Shown here: one piece after another, positions 36,375 to 49,119 of the stretch
Position numbering within the stretch: position 1 is the first letter of the stretch
How the letters are laid out: every line of letters begins with the position of its first letter
Origin: Lachnospiraceae bacterium
GTDB taxonomy: Bacteria > Bacillota > Clostridia > Lachnospirales > Lachnospiraceae
Length of the DNA: 64,000 bases
Direction of reading: 5' to 3'
Assembly (NCBI GenBank): GCA_910575005.1
Contig: CAJTCL010000005.1
Span: 1 to 64,000 of the forward strand
Notes under the pieces: generated by a model
What the model saw: only the letters and a program-made list of their open reading frames with translations
Databases searched by the model: none
Told to the model about the DNA's origin: nothing
Position numbers and translations under genes: made by a program

Positions 36375-36593
36375 TTAGTCAAAATCGAATTTAGTAATGC
36401 GCTTTGCCATTGCCCGATAACGGAAACGAATCATTTCATTCTTTTCCAGAACATCTTTCTCATTTCCTGTATACTGACAACGCATACAATAAAATTCATC
36501 CTTATCCTTGTCATAAAACATATCAATATCCAAATCCCGCATAAAGCAGGAAGGACATCTGTAATTTAATTTGCCTTTTCCAGATTGAGCCAT
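36375..36593 (-). CDS. Small zinc-ribbon protein
   Basis: 72 residues with two cysteine pairs (CPSCFMRD and FYCMRCQYTG) expected to bind one zinc, then a basic tail FRYRAMAKRITKFDFD. The family is not known to me. The start overlaps the end of the preceding 611-residue gene by 28 bases, with GGAGG 10 bases upstream of the ATG. It lies inside the galactan operon, before the galactanase gene. Confidence 0.75.
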   Translation of the reverse strand: MAQSGKGKLNYRCPSCFMRDLDIDMFYDKDKDEFYCMRCQYTGNEKDVLEKNEMIRFRYRAMAKRITKFDFD

Positions 36594-38401
36594 GTTGCAA
36601 ATACCTCCTTATCTGAGATTGTCTTCGTATAACCTAAGGTGAACATTGGAGAGAATGCATATCCCTCTCTGATATATCCCACAGCATCCTTGGAAGATGA
36701 TGTCAGAGATACCTTAGTCTCAATTGCTGGGATCACCGCACTGACAGCCTTAGCTCCTGCAAGCTGTGCTTCCCTGCACTTATATTCATAGGAAATAGTC
36801 TTCTCCTCTGTTCCCTCACACTTTAGGGTAATGCCTGTCATATCCTCTGGATATTCCGTTGTGCCATAACATGCCACCATATATTCATTCAATTCCACCT
36901 TAGCCTCAGGATTGCTCATCTCAAGGATTGTCCGCTCAATCTTAATATTAGAGCTTCCCTCCTCAAATGAAATCTTGGTCTGAAGTTTCACCGTCAAGTC
37001 ATAAAATTCAATCTCTACTGGATCCAATGTCAAGATTCTGATATTGCCCTCCTGTGAGAAATGTGCCTTTGTGCGGCAGAGGCAGAGATCTACCTCTTCC
37101 CCGTTATAGGAGAGCTTAGCGCTCCTTACTGTTCCCTCTCCTGCATAATGTGTAAAATATCCGGCACGATATTTCTCTTGAATCAGGAATGGATAAGAGG
37201 CATCCTGCACATGCTTCGTTCCAATTCCAACTGGCCATTCTAATTTTGCCGCATATGGTCTTAAATCAACTATTGCACCGCCCTGATCCATATTGACACA
37301 GGCACGCATATAGGGATCACAGTACCAGAAAAGCTGTTTGTCTGAGCCATACAGAATATCTCTCCAAAGTGCACACTCTGGCTCTGTATAACCTTTCTTC
37401 TCGCGATAGTAATCTGCAAATTCAGCCATTGTCATATCTACCAGCTTGCCCTCTTTCTTGAGTTTACCATAGTAAGCACAGCCATCGGAATATGATTTTT
37501 CCAACAATTCATAGGGAGATTCCCAGCGTCCCATCTTGTTCATCCAGCCTGGTCCAACAAACATCATATTATAAGCATATCCGTTGTTGTATTTTTCCAG
37601 AGAACGATACTGGTCAATCAAGTTATATAGATATGGATATTCCCATGTCTCACTGTCATAGATCATCCCTCGCAGTACATTCTGCGGATGCGTGCCAAAA
37701 TTGGAACCATTGCCATCATAGCAGGCAATCAAATCCCTGGAAAGATGAGGAATCGCAACAATCCCACTGTCTTCCTCTTTGCTGGCTGCCGGCGCATGCG
37801 TATTCTGTTTTGAAGGAATCCAGGGCGCCCAGGGACCACCATCAAACAAAGTATACCAAGAATTATTACAAGTATGATATGCCTTAGGCCCCTCCTCCCA
37901 ACAGGTGGCAACCGCACATTTTACCGAAGGATATTTTTCCTTGATATAATTCGTCAGATCTGCATCCATATAATAGGAGCCTGTGGATTCTGGATAAAAG
38001 CCAAAAATTTCATGGAACTTTTCAAATACATCATCTACAATTGATTTCTTATCCTCCATAGAAAACATCCAGATACAGAAATCCTTGGTATTATATTTCT
38101 CACGGAACTCCTTACATGGTAAACCCAACAGGGACAAAGCAATCTCATCACCATATTTTTCATGATCTTCCTTTGCCAAGGCCACTGCCTCCTCGTTAAA
38201 TAGACTTGCATAGGTCATCTGAATCGTGGTTTTTAAGCCATTTTCATGAGCCAGGCGCTGCTGTGTCTTAAAGATATCTAAAGACTCCGTCAACAGCGCT
38301 TTCCTTCCGATATCCTCTGCCTTTCCATGTCCGGTCACTTTTTCTGCATATTCTGGCACCATCTCCGGGCGATGGATAATATTTACTACAAACTTATCCA
38401 T
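36566..38401 (-). CDS. Unrecognised protein of the galactan operon, possibly a barrel-type glycosidase
   Basis: 611 residues, no signal peptide. The first 350 or so look like a (beta/alpha)-barrel of the glycoside hydrolase/deacetylase kind: ENGLKTTIQMTYASLFNEEA, YGDEIALSLLG, FGFYPESTGSYYMDADLTNY, FDGGPWAPWIPSKQNTHAPA and IPHLSRDLIACYDGNGSNFG. The C-terminal 200 residues look like beta-sandwich. I cannot name a family or a catalytic pair. The place between lacZ and the GH53 gene suggests a role in cutting or trimming galactose-containing oligosaccharides. It ends inside the start of the zinc-ribbon gene. Confidence 0.8.
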   Translation of the reverse strand: MDKFVVNIIHRPEMVPEYAEKVTGHGKAEDIGRKALLTESLDIFKTQQRLAHENGLKTTIQMTYASLFNEEAVALAKEDHEKYGDEIALSLLGLPCKEFREKYNTKDFCIWMFSMEDKKSIVDDVFEKFHEIFGFYPESTGSYYMDADLTNYIKEKYPSVKCAVATCWEEGPKAYHTCNNSWYTLFDGGPWAPWIPSKQNTHAPAASKEEDSGIVAIPHLSRDLIACYDGNGSNFGTHPQNVLRGMIYDSETWEYPYLYNLIDQYRSLEKYNNGYAYNMMFVGPGWMNKMGRWESPYELLEKSYSDGCAYYGKLKKEGKLVDMTMAEFADYYREKKGYTEPECALWRDILYGSDKQLFWYCDPYMRACVNMDQGGAIVDLRPYAAKLEWPVGIGTKHVQDASYPFLIQEKYRAGYFTHYAGEGTVRSAKLSYNGEEVDLCLCRTKAHFSQEGNIRILTLDPVEIEFYDLTVKLQTKISFEEGSSNIKIERTILEMSNPEAKVELNEYMVACYGTTEYPEDMTGITLKCEGTEEKTISYEYKCREAQLAGAKAVSAVIPAIETKVSLTSSSKDAVGYIREGYAFSPMFTLGYTKTISDKEVFATWLNLEKAN

Positions 38402-38463
38402 ATTCTTCCTCCTTTATTTTTTCATAAAATGCCAAATGGCACAATTAGATCTTAATATTTTCT

Positions 38464-41496
<3,033 letters not shown>

Positions 41497-41582
41497 TTAC
41501 CTCCAGATATGATTTAATAAAATTCTGTTTTACAATAGTTTGGCAGCACCATAAAAGTGCTGCCCAACCAAATATACATTCA

Positions 41583-42404
41583 TTATTTTACTGCTCCCGT
41601 AATACCTTCTGCAAAACTCTTCTGCAATAAGAAGAAAATAATCACGGTGGGAAGACTACAGATCAATACGGCCAACATCAATACTCCATAATCTGTAACA
41701 TAACCTTCTGTAAGGTTTGCTACCAACATTGGCATAGTAATAGTGCCGTCTTCCGTCATCATTACCTTTGGCCATAAGTAGTTATTCCATGCATTCATAA
41801 ATGTAATCGTCATCGCCGCTGCATAAGTGGAACGCATGGTAGGGATAAACATCCTGAAAAATATCTGGACTTCGTTTAAGCCATCAATCCGTGCGGCTTC
41901 AATGATATCATGTGGAAAGCTTCGGGCGCTTTGCCGAAACATCATAATCAAAAACGGCGTAGAGATTGTCGGTAAAATAAATGCTATTGTAGTATTCAAA
42001 AGCTTTGCTGCGGAAAACATCCGAAACAGCGGAACCAGTGTTGCCACAAATGGAACCATCATTGCCAAAAGCAAGATAGACATTACTGTATCTTTACCTT
42101 TATCATGATAAATCTCAAAACCATAACCAGCAAGAGAACAGATGATCAGCGCGCATATGGTCAAAATAATAGCATATTTAAAGGAATTAAACATTGCTGT
42201 CTGTACAGGCTGCGCTGCAAACAATGCCTTAAGATTGTCAAAAAATGCCGTTCCTGGGAGCATAGTTCCTCTGCTGACGTCTATACTCTTATTGGTGGCA
42301 CTGATTAGCATCCAGTAAAGTGGAAATACCGAAATCAGCGATACAATAATCAAAACTACATACATTAACGCATTCGCTCTTTTTGTCTTAGTCACGCTTG
42401 TCAC
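41583..42404 (-). CDS. ganQ: Sugar ABC transporter permease, MalG/GanQ type
   Basis: 273 residues with six predicted membrane helices. The EAA loop HDIIEAARIDGLNEVQIFFR (near residue 185) contacts the ATPase. It pairs with the upstream MalF-type permease, overlapping it by 17 bases. No ATPase gene is in the operon, so a shared MsmX/MsmK-type ATPase encoded elsewhere is expected, as is common in this transporter family. The ganQ symbol follows the Bacillus galactan system by analogy. Confidence 0.88.
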   Translation of the reverse strand: MTSVTKTKRANALMYVVLIIVSLISVFPLYWMLISATNKSIDVSRGTMLPGTAFFDNLKALFAAQPVQTAMFNSFKYAIILTICALIICSLAGYGFEIYHDKGKDTVMSILLLAMMVPFVATLVPLFRMFSAAKLLNTTIAFILPTISTPFLIMMFRQSARSFPHDIIEAARIDGLNEVQIFFRMFIPTMRSTYAAAMTITFMNAWNNYLWPKVMMTEDGTITMPMLVANLTEGYVTDYGVLMLAVLICSLPTVIIFFLLQKSFAEGITGAVK

Positions 42405-43293
42405 CTACTTTCATCTGTACAAATGCCAGAATAGCTACCAAAATAAAGATCAGGAAGGACATTGCTGCTGCATATCCAAACTTTGGCACATATTTAAAGG
42501 ATTGATTATAAATGTAATGAGACATTGTGATTGTTGCATTGGATGGGCCTCCTCTTGTCAGGTTGAGAGACTCATCGAACAACTGCAAAGTTCCGTTGGT
42601 AGACATAATTGCTGTCAGAAGAATGGTTGGCTTTAACAGCGGAACTGTAATCTTAAAGAAAGTCTGCATTGGACTTGCTCCGTCAATCTTTGCAGCCTCA
42701 TACACAGAATATTCTATATTTTGTAATCCGGACAGATAAAATACCATATTATATCCGGTCCATCTCCAAATCAATGCAATAATAATTACAATTTTTGCAC
42801 TGGTTGCATGACCCAGGAAATTATATCCTGTATTTAAAATTCCAAACTTAATCAACACGGAATTGATAAAACCGTCTACTCCAAAAAGAGAACGAAAGAT
42901 AATCGCATAAGAAACAAGCGATGTTGCACAAGGTAAGAAAATTGCAGTACGGAATAAACCTTTACAGCGAAGATTCTTATTATTTAACATAGATGCCAGG
43001 ATCAATGCCAAGATTAACATGATCGGCACTTGGATAATCAGATAGAGAAACGTATTTCCCAGGGACTGCATAAAGACTGTGTCCTTAAACATACGGGAAT
43101 AGTTGCTGAATCCATCAAACTTTAACTTATTAGCTGTTCCAGTCTGTAAAGACAGGATAAATGCCTGGATCATCGGCCAAAAGCTCATGGCTGCAATCAT
43201 CAATGTTGCTGGCGTCAAAAATATCCAGCCGGTGAGATTATGCCTTTTCTCCAATGACATTTTTCTTTTTTTGGCTTCTTTTGTCTGGCTCAC
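42388..43293 (-). CDS. ganP: Sugar ABC transporter permease, MalF/GanP type
   Basis: 301 residues with six predicted membrane helices. It has GWIFLTPATLMIAAMSFWPM at the N-terminus and the EAA loop YSVYEAAKIDGASPMQTFFK near residue 200. The start is a GTG at 43293 with AGGGGGT 6 bases upstream; the frame is open upstream to 43347 without support. It partners the following MalG-type permease for import of oligosaccharides. Confidence 0.88.
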   Translation of the reverse strand: MSQTKEAKKRKMSLEKRHNLTGWIFLTPATLMIAAMSFWPMIQAFILSLQTGTANKLKFDGFSNYSRMFKDTVFMQSLGNTFLYLIIQVPIMLILALILASMLNNKNLRCKGLFRTAIFLPCATSLVSYAIIFRSLFGVDGFINSVLIKFGILNTGYNFLGHATSAKIVIIIALIWRWTGYNMVFYLSGLQNIEYSVYEAAKIDGASPMQTFFKITVPLLKPTILLTAIMSTNGTLQLFDESLNLTRGGPSNATITMSHYIYNQSFKYVPKFGYAAAMSFLIFILVAILAFVQMKVGDKRD

Positions 43294-43442
43294 ATCTTTA
43301 CCCCCTTTATAAATCAGTTGGGGGACAGCAAACTTGCTGGCCCCCACACTGTTTTTATTGAATGCAATTACTTCTATGCACTGCGGACAGGTGATTGCCC
43401 ATATCTACTTACAGATTTACCGTAAGTAAATGGTCAATGTTC

Positions 43443-44849
43443 CTACTGCTCCATATTGAACTCAATTGTGCTCTGTGCTTCTTTAAGTGCATCGTCAATA
43501 TTGCCGCCGCCAACAACGTTCTGCATAGCTGTTGCTACAGCGTCACGTGCTTCATAGTAATATACACCTGTATTATTGCTGGGGATCTTTCCTGCAAACT
43601 CTGTGATCTTTGAGAATACTGCATCGCCGCCGTAGAACTCGGAAGGCTCTCCGTATACATCAGAATCACCAGCTGGCAGATATGTAGCAAGCGCACCAGA
43701 CTTCGGAAGAATAGTTTCGTATAATTCAACGCTTCCTGCAAATGTGCTTGCCAAGAAATCTTTTGCTAAGTCTACATTCTTGCAGTTGCTGGTAACAGCC
43801 CAAGAAGAACCACCATTGTTAGAATAATTTGTTGCGTTCTCTACATCTACAAGTTTTGGCATATTGGTAATGCCCCATTTTCCGCTCTGATCTTCTGCAG
43901 TCTGGATAGATGCCATAATCCAACATCCATTGATGGTACCTGCTACTGTCTCAGTAGTAAGAGTAGAAATATACTGATCCCAGTCATTTACCTCTACCAA
44001 TACTCCAGCTTCTTTCAAAGCAGCATAAGTCTCCATAACTTTCTTCAAAGCAGCATTGTCAACCATTGCTGGCTTTCCTTCGTCATCAAATAAAGAAGAT
44101 CCACAAGACTGAAGCATCATCATGATAACATCGGATTCACCAGCCTGGCAGGAAAGCAATGGCTTGCCAGTCTTTTCTAAAACAGTTTTACCTTTTTCCA
44201 GATACTCATCCCATGTGATATCTGTAAAGTCATCTATTTTCATGCCAGCCTGTTCCAAAATATCAGTTCTGTAAGCAGCAATTACTGCGCCATTGTCAAA
44301 TGGAACACCATAGTTCTTGCCATCTATTACAGAATAAGCAGTCTTAGCTTCACCAAACTTGCTGTAGTCTACAGCGCCTGTTAAATCAACAAATGCCTCT
44401 GGATAAGAAATAACGTTCTTCTGGAATGCATTATCCTGCATCAAGATAATATCTGGTAATGTCTCAAAACTTCCACTGGTTGCAGCGGTTGTCAATTTAC
44501 TCTGAACATCATCCCAAGGAGTCTCAATTACTTCCAATTCAAAATCTGCATGATCTTTTTTATAAATCTCACCTGCGGTCTCCATAGCATACATGTTAAA
44601 TGCTGGGTCCCAGCACCATACAGTCAACTTGTTGCCGCCCTCAGAAGAGGAACTCTCTGAATCGCCTGCTTCTTCACTTTCATCTGTTGCATTGTTGTCA
44701 CTGGATGCACTCTCATCTGATGCACTGTTGTCATTGCTTGCTTCCTGGTTGGTATCAGCAGCATTATCATCTTTCTTGTCGCCGCATCCTGCCAACATTG
44801 TTGCTGTCATTGCTGCACAGAGCAATGCACATAAAAGTTTTCTCTTCAT
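43443..44849 (-). CDS. ganS: Sugar-binding lipoprotein of the ABC transporter
   Basis: 468 residues. A lipoprotein signal peptide (KRKLLCALLCAAMTATMLAG with the lipobox cysteine at 22) is followed by an acidic, Ser/Asn-rich linker (about 30-75) and a type 1 extracellular solute-binding domain: LTVWCWDPAFNMYAMETAGE, then TPWDDVQSKLTTA, DIILMQDN and NYGVPFDNGAVIAAYR. The linker tethers the domain outside the membrane. By context the ligand is a beta-galactooligosaccharide. It is first in the operon and preceded by a strong promoter and a LacI-type operator. Confidence 0.92.
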   Translation of the reverse strand: MKRKLLCALLCAAMTATMLAGCGDKKDDNAADTNQEASNDNSASDESASSDNNATDESEEAGDSESSSSEGGNKLTVWCWDPAFNMYAMETAGEIYKKDHADFELEVIETPWDDVQSKLTTAATSGSFETLPDIILMQDNAFQKNVISYPEAFVDLTGAVDYSKFGEAKTAYSVIDGKNYGVPFDNGAVIAAYRTDILEQAGMKIDDFTDITWDEYLEKGKTVLEKTGKPLLSCQAGESDVIMMMLQSCGSSLFDDEGKPAMVDNAALKKVMETYAALKEAGVLVEVNDWDQYISTLTTETVAGTINGCWIMASIQTAEDQSGKWGITNMPKLVDVENATNYSNNGGSSWAVTSNCKNVDLAKDFLASTFAGSVELYETILPKSGALATYLPAGDSDVYGEPSEFYGGDAVFSKITEFAGKIPSNNTGVYYYEARDAVATAMQNVVGGGNIDDALKEAQSTIEFNMEQ

Positions 44850-44901
44850 ATTCTTTCCTCCCTAAAACTTATTTTATAATTTAGAGCAACAAATGCGCAC
44901 T

Positions 44902-44909
44902 TTGCGCAA
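44902..44909. promoter_or_regulatory. LacI-type operator candidate
   Basis: The 8-bp palindrome TTGCGCAA, within ATTGCGCAAA and next to GCGCA repeats, lies some 15-20 bases after the expected transcript start of the galactan operon. That suits a roadblock operator for the LacI-family regulator encoded upstream. Confidence 0.5.
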
Positions 44910-44929
44910 TCGGTTGTTCTATATCCATA

Positions 44930-44958
44930 AGTTTACCAAAGATGTGATTTGATGTCAA
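44930..44958 (-). promoter_or_regulatory. Promoter of the galactan operon
   Basis: On the minus strand TTGACA (44958-44953), 17 bases, TAAACT (44935-44930), about 80 bases upstream of the binding-protein gene. The -35 is a perfect consensus. Confidence 0.75.
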
Positions 44959-45106
44959 TGTCAACACTTTCCAGTTTTTTTCCGTTTTTTTTGTGTAATG
45001 TGACTAAGAATTTTTCGTCACTATTACCACATTTAACATACAGACAACCACTTTCACAGGCATATTTTAATAGAAATTGCACATATTTTCTGTATCTTCC
45101 TTTTTA

Positions 45107-45120
45107 TGAAAACGTTACCA
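45107..45120. promoter_or_regulatory. Catabolite-responsive element (CcpA site)
   Basis: TGAAAACGTTACCA matches the cre consensus TGWAARCGYTWNCW at every position. It is about 150 bases upstream of the galactan promoter, in the 670-base gap to the LacI gene. The rest of that gap is AT-rich and holds no supported gene. Confidence 0.6.
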
Positions 45121-45518
45121 TTCCTATAAAAACGGCATTTTTTTATTCACAATTGTTTTACTGAATTGTTTGGTAAATTTACCGATATTTTTCCATTATT
45201 TTACTGTTATTATTTACTAAATATTTAATAATTTAAACCTATTTTTCAAAATATTTCTTAGATGCAAATGACAAATTCAACAAAAATTTCTGTCACAAAC
45301 TATCACTTGCGCTCAAGATGTTCCGCAGTATTCTTATATTTAAGTTTATATCTCAATAATGTTGCTGACCTCTTCCACTTTAACACTAAAACAAATCTTT
45401 ATTATCATAGAATATTAATTAAAATTAAAGAAAGAACAGATACTCTAACACTTTCTCATAAGTATCTGTCCTTTAAAATTTACTAAACTTGTATATTCTG
45501 TCGATAAACTTCTGTTTC

Positions 45519-46526
45519 TTACATCGTAGATTCTTTTAGTATTACTTCATATCCTAACAGCGTCCTTTGCTTCACAGCATTTCCCTCAATCAGCTCCATC
45601 AGTGTCTTACATGCCACTGTTCCTAGCTCTCTGGCATTGAAAGAGAGCGAGGTAATGGAAGGAAGATTATTCTCCAAAATAGAGCTATCATAAAAAGATG
45701 CCACCTTCATCTGTTTTGGCACAGCAATATGCTCTTTTCGCAGTTTATTCAATACATGCATACACACAGCATCATCCAGGCAGGCAATACAATCAACTTG
45801 TTCTTGCAGAAGCTTTTCCACCGCACGCTGAATCATAATCTCTTTTTCGACATTTACAAAAACAATGTCCTGATTCAAGGCAATCCCTGCCTCTTTATGA
45901 GCCTCAATATAGCCTTTGAGCCGATTTTGAGTCACCACATGAGATTCAATCCCTCCAATCAGCCCAATACGGCTGAGTTTTTTCATTAGGAGGATGGAAA
46001 TCAGCTCCCGACAAGCATTCTTATGGTCATTATCTACTTGGATCACATCTTGGTCATTGGTACTTCCCACGGTCACAAATGGGATTCCCTGGGATTTTAA
46101 ATACTCGATATGAATATCTTTGGTAAAGGTCCGCATTAGCACAATTCCATCCACCTTATGATTTTCCACCATCCGCACAAGCTGCCCACAATCATTTTCG
46201 CGGCTCATGGTCAGCAAAATATCATAATCCATACTGACTGCTGTCTCCTCAATTCCAATCAGGCATGTCTGAAAAAAAGGCAAATCAACTACTGAATAAT
46301 CCTCTGGCAGCATTACACCAATATTATATGTTTTTAACTGCGCCAAACCTTTGGCAAGGACATTGGGTTTATAATTGTGTTTTTCAATGTAAGTCAACAC
46401 CCGCTCTCTGGTTGTTTTTCCAATTCTCCCTTTACCAGAGATGGCTCTGGATACTGTGGATTTAGACACTCCCAGAGCTTCTGCCACATCTGAAATTGTC
46501 AGCTTTTTCTCATTTAACTGTTCCAT
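45519..46526 (-). CDS. ganR: LacI-family repressor of the galactan operon
   Basis: 335 residues. The N-terminal LacI helix-turn-helix and hinge are LTISDVAEALGVSKSTVSRA and GKGRIGKTTRERVL. A periplasmic-binding-protein-like sensor fills the rest: NIGVMLPEDYSVVDLPFFQT, KVDGIVLMR and ACLDDAVCMHVLNKL. It stands upstream of the galactan operon on the same strand and probably represses it through the TTGCGCAA site. The inducer is likely a galactobiose-type sugar, by context. The ganR name is by analogy to Bacillus. Confidence 0.88.
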   Translation of the reverse strand: MEQLNEKKLTISDVAEALGVSKSTVSRAISGKGRIGKTTRERVLTYIEKHNYKPNVLAKGLAQLKTYNIGVMLPEDYSVVDLPFFQTCLIGIEETAVSMDYDILLTMSRENDCGQLVRMVENHKVDGIVLMRTFTKDIHIEYLKSQGIPFVTVGSTNDQDVIQVDNDHKNACRELISILLMKKLSRIGLIGGIESHVVTQNRLKGYIEAHKEAGIALNQDIVFVNVEKEIMIQRAVEKLLQEQVDCIACLDDAVCMHVLNKLRKEHIAVPKQMKVASFYDSSILENNLPSITSLSFNARELGTVACKTLMELIEGNAVKQRTLLGYEVILKESTM

Positions 46527-46576
46527 CGCATCACCTCATACTCATTCCCCACAGTGTTATCGACAATCCTGTCTTA

Positions 46577-48649
46577 TCATTGCTCTGGTTCTGACCCTGG
46601 CTCTGGCTGCGGTTCCGGCTCTGGCTGCGGTTCCGGCTCTGGATCTGGTTCTGGCTGTTGCTGTTCCAACTCACTTAGAATCTGCTCTGCCTCTTCTAAA
46701 ATGGAGATATTCGTCACCTTACTGCGGGCTGCTTCTGATAGTTGGTTATACTGAGCCCGTATTCCTTCAATCTCTCCTTTCATCTCCAATGTGATACCTC
46801 TTCCAGCCAATCCATTGATTGCATCAATCACTGGCTGCGCTTCTGCCTGTGCCTGCTGATCTATGGTATCTGTCTCGAGCTGCGCAATCGTTGCTTCTGC
46901 TGCTTCCAACACTGCATAATTACCTACATATTCTTTTGCCAAATCACTAAGCGCATTGTACTGATTTCTGACATTTATTACAGCTTCCTTTCGCTCTAGT
47001 GTAATCTCTCCTAAACTGTCAATGGCCGCAATTACTGGCTGTGCTTCTGCTTCTGCAGCCTGCCTTGCTTCTGCTTCCTGTGCTTCTCTTGCTGCCTCTG
47101 CCTCTTCCTCGGCCTTTGTCTGCGCACTTTCTGAACCTGACAGATTGTATACTAAAATAGCACATCCTGGCTCAATATTTTCATACAATGTCTGTGCTGC
47201 GCTAAAAGGCATATTAACACAGCCGTGAGATCCATTTCTTTTATAATAAGTTCCCCCAAAAGCAGATCTCCAATTGGCATCATGAAACCCTACTCCGCCG
47301 TTAAACGGCATCCAATAAGATACGGGCGTCGCATAATCTTCACCTCTGAGTGTCTTGTCCCGTTCCTTATAATACAGTCCATAAGCACCGACAGGTGTAC
47401 TCCAGCCCTTAGCATCATTTCCTGATACAAAATCTGTATCTAAAATCAATTCACCATTTTTATAATAAAACAAATGTTGTGATGTCAAGTTTACTTCCAC
47501 ATATGTATCTCCATAATCATTTCCACTGCGGCTGTTCGCCCATTTGTCATATTCTGGCTCTCTGGCAACGGACTCTCCTTTTTGAATTAGATCAAACAAC
47601 GCCTGTGACTCTTTTTCCCGATCAATCCTCCAGCCATAATCACCGCCACTCACTGTCACCTCAGTCCCATAGGAAGTTTTTAAATTTTTGGATTTGCCAG
47701 CCGTATTCCATGTTTCGGCCAACTGATCTACGTAAGCTGTAACCTGCTCATTTGACAACTGCGCTTCAAAATTTTCTGTATGCGTGACCCACTGGCTAAT
47801 TGTCTCTCCATCTAAAACTTGCTCCTGGTCTCCAAATTGGTATGTGATTACTGTATTCACATACTGATTCATTTTATTGACCAAATCTTTCAGCTCCTGA
47901 GATTCTTTGGTATACGTAGGTTTTGTATAACAATCTTCTTCTTCCAGTGATATCGAGGACTGCAAATTTAAAATTGCCTTTCCCAATTTCTTGAGAAACT
48001 TTTTCTTATTGACAGTGGTACCCTCTTCCTCAGGCATAATCTTATATCCATCTTCCTTGGAATATTCTGACACAAAAGCATTCTCTGGCTGTTCCATCTG
48101 TTTTTTATCTAACATCTTAAGCTCGCCAGCCTTTTGTTTCATTGCCTTCTTATCATAATCTACCATAGTCTCTACTTCAATTAGATTTGTCTCAAATAAA
48201 GATATTGGCCAGGCAAAACCATTTTGTTTTCTCAATTCTTTCTGCAAAGAACCATCAAATACAGTTTTCAAGGCGATATCTTCACCTGTAATAATTTCTT
48301 CCTCCTCATAACGCCCTTCTATTCTAATCTCATATCCCTTAGTCTGATGTATAATCTGCTGTTCCACATCTTCCACATTTTTTCCTGATGCGTCAACCCC
48401 ATTGATTGTTGTACCTGGAAGATAATGTTCATTAAAATAAACTGCTATTCCTATATAAACGAAAAGGCATCCGATTATTGTTCCCATTGACAACCAAATC
48501 CAAAGTCTCTTGCGTTTTCCTTTTGATTTCTTGTTTCCGCTATTCGGTTTCTGATGGATTCTCTTTGAGTTCTGCTTTTTTTCCCCTGATCTTTGATTTT
48601 TGATCTGGGAACGTTGCTGTTTTGCTTCTGTCTTCTCTGTCTTTTTCAT
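46577..48649 (-). CDS. Membrane-anchored L,D-transpeptidase with helical repeats
   Basis: 690 residues. A very basic cytoplasmic tail (about 1-48) and one membrane segment (49-72) are followed by a region with peptidoglycan-binding (PG_binding_4-type) repeats. The YkuD L,D-transpeptidase domain is at about 395-510, with GVGFHDANWRSAFGGTYYKR and the catalytic motif SHGCVNM near residue 475. After it come two copies of a helical module (AAIDSLGEITLERKEAVINV and DAINGLAGRGITLEMKGEIE types). A Pro/Glu tail (PEPDPEPEPQPEPEPQPEP) closes the protein. The enzyme makes 3-3 crosslinks or attaches proteins to peptidoglycan. A similar PG_binding_4 protein is at 59008. Confidence 0.92.
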   Translation of the reverse strand: MKKTEKTEAKQQRSQIKNQRSGEKKQNSKRIHQKPNSGNKKSKGKRKRLWIWLSMGTIIGCLFVYIGIAVYFNEHYLPGTTINGVDASGKNVEDVEQQIIHQTKGYEIRIEGRYEEEEIITGEDIALKTVFDGSLQKELRKQNGFAWPISLFETNLIEVETMVDYDKKAMKQKAGELKMLDKKQMEQPENAFVSEYSKEDGYKIMPEEEGTTVNKKKFLKKLGKAILNLQSSISLEEEDCYTKPTYTKESQELKDLVNKMNQYVNTVITYQFGDQEQVLDGETISQWVTHTENFEAQLSNEQVTAYVDQLAETWNTAGKSKNLKTSYGTEVTVSGGDYGWRIDREKESQALFDLIQKGESVAREPEYDKWANSRSGNDYGDTYVEVNLTSQHLFYYKNGELILDTDFVSGNDAKGWSTPVGAYGLYYKERDKTLRGEDYATPVSYWMPFNGGVGFHDANWRSAFGGTYYKRNGSHGCVNMPFSAAQTLYENIEPGCAILVYNLSGSESAQTKAEEEAEAAREAQEAEARQAAEAEAQPVIAAIDSLGEITLERKEAVINVRNQYNALSDLAKEYVGNYAVLEAAEATIAQLETDTIDQQAQAEAQPVIDAINGLAGRGITLEMKGEIEGIRAQYNQLSEAARSKVTNISILEEAEQILSELEQQQPEPDPEPEPQPEPEPQPEPGSEPEQ

Positions 48650-48741
48650 AATCCTACCTTTCTTTCCTTTGTAGTTTCTCTATTTATTATAATTCTATTT
48701 TTCATAAAGTCAAATAATTTCTGTTTTTCAATATTTTACAG

Positions 48742-48770
48742 TTGACAATTTTTTATTCCTATGATAGACT
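48742..48770 (+). promoter_or_regulatory. Promoter of the tRNA-Pro gene
   Basis: TTGACA (48742-48747), 17 bases, TAGACT (48765-48770) on the plus strand. The tRNA begins 12 bases downstream of the -10. Confidence 0.8.
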
Positions 48771-48781
48771 ACTATATGTTT

Positions 48782-48856
48782 CGGGGTATGGCTCAGCTTG
48801 GCTAGAGCGCACGGCTGGGGGCCGTGAGGTCGCAGGTTCGAATCCTGTTACCCCGA
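48782..48856 (+). tRNA. tRNA-Pro (anticodon GGG)
   Basis: A full cloverleaf of 75 bases: acceptor CGGGGTA/TACCCCG, D stem GCTC/GAGC, anticodon stem CACGG/CCGTG around CTGGGGG with anticodon GGG, T stem GCAGG/CCTGT with TTCGAAT. CCA is not encoded. It stands alone on the plus strand. Confidence 0.97.
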
Positions 48857-48871
48857 TTTTTATGCTTTTTG

Positions 48872-48930
48872 TACCTATTTAGAATTTAAGCTGGCATGTC
48901 TGCGGTTTTGGTTCTAAATAGGTATTTTTC
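48872..48930 (+). terminator. tRNA terminator formed by member C of the dispersed repeat
   Basis: TACCTATTTAGAA (48872-48884) pairs perfectly with TTCTAAATAGGTA (48912-48924) and is followed by TTTTTC. The interior GGCATGTCTGCGGTTTTGG matches the copies near 15.2 kb and 31.5 kb. Here the repeat has become the terminator of tRNA-Pro. The bases from 48931 to 49119 hold nothing else that I can support. Confidence 0.75.
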
Positions 48931-49119
48931 TCAAATACAATCATTATTTTCTCATTATAAAAATCTAATTATCTTTTTAAATTCCCATGTTTAAATATAG
49001 TGTAAATGCAAAAAAAGAATCATAACAGATAAAGAAAAACCAGAGATACTATGTACGAGCTGATAAGAAAATATACTCTGGTGCATGGAGTAAATACAGT
49101 AAAATAGTGGAACATTTGC

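Noticed and set aside
46554-46754. Plus-strand frame of Gly/Ser repeats
   Set aside because: Antisense of the Pro/Glu tail of the L,D-transpeptidase.
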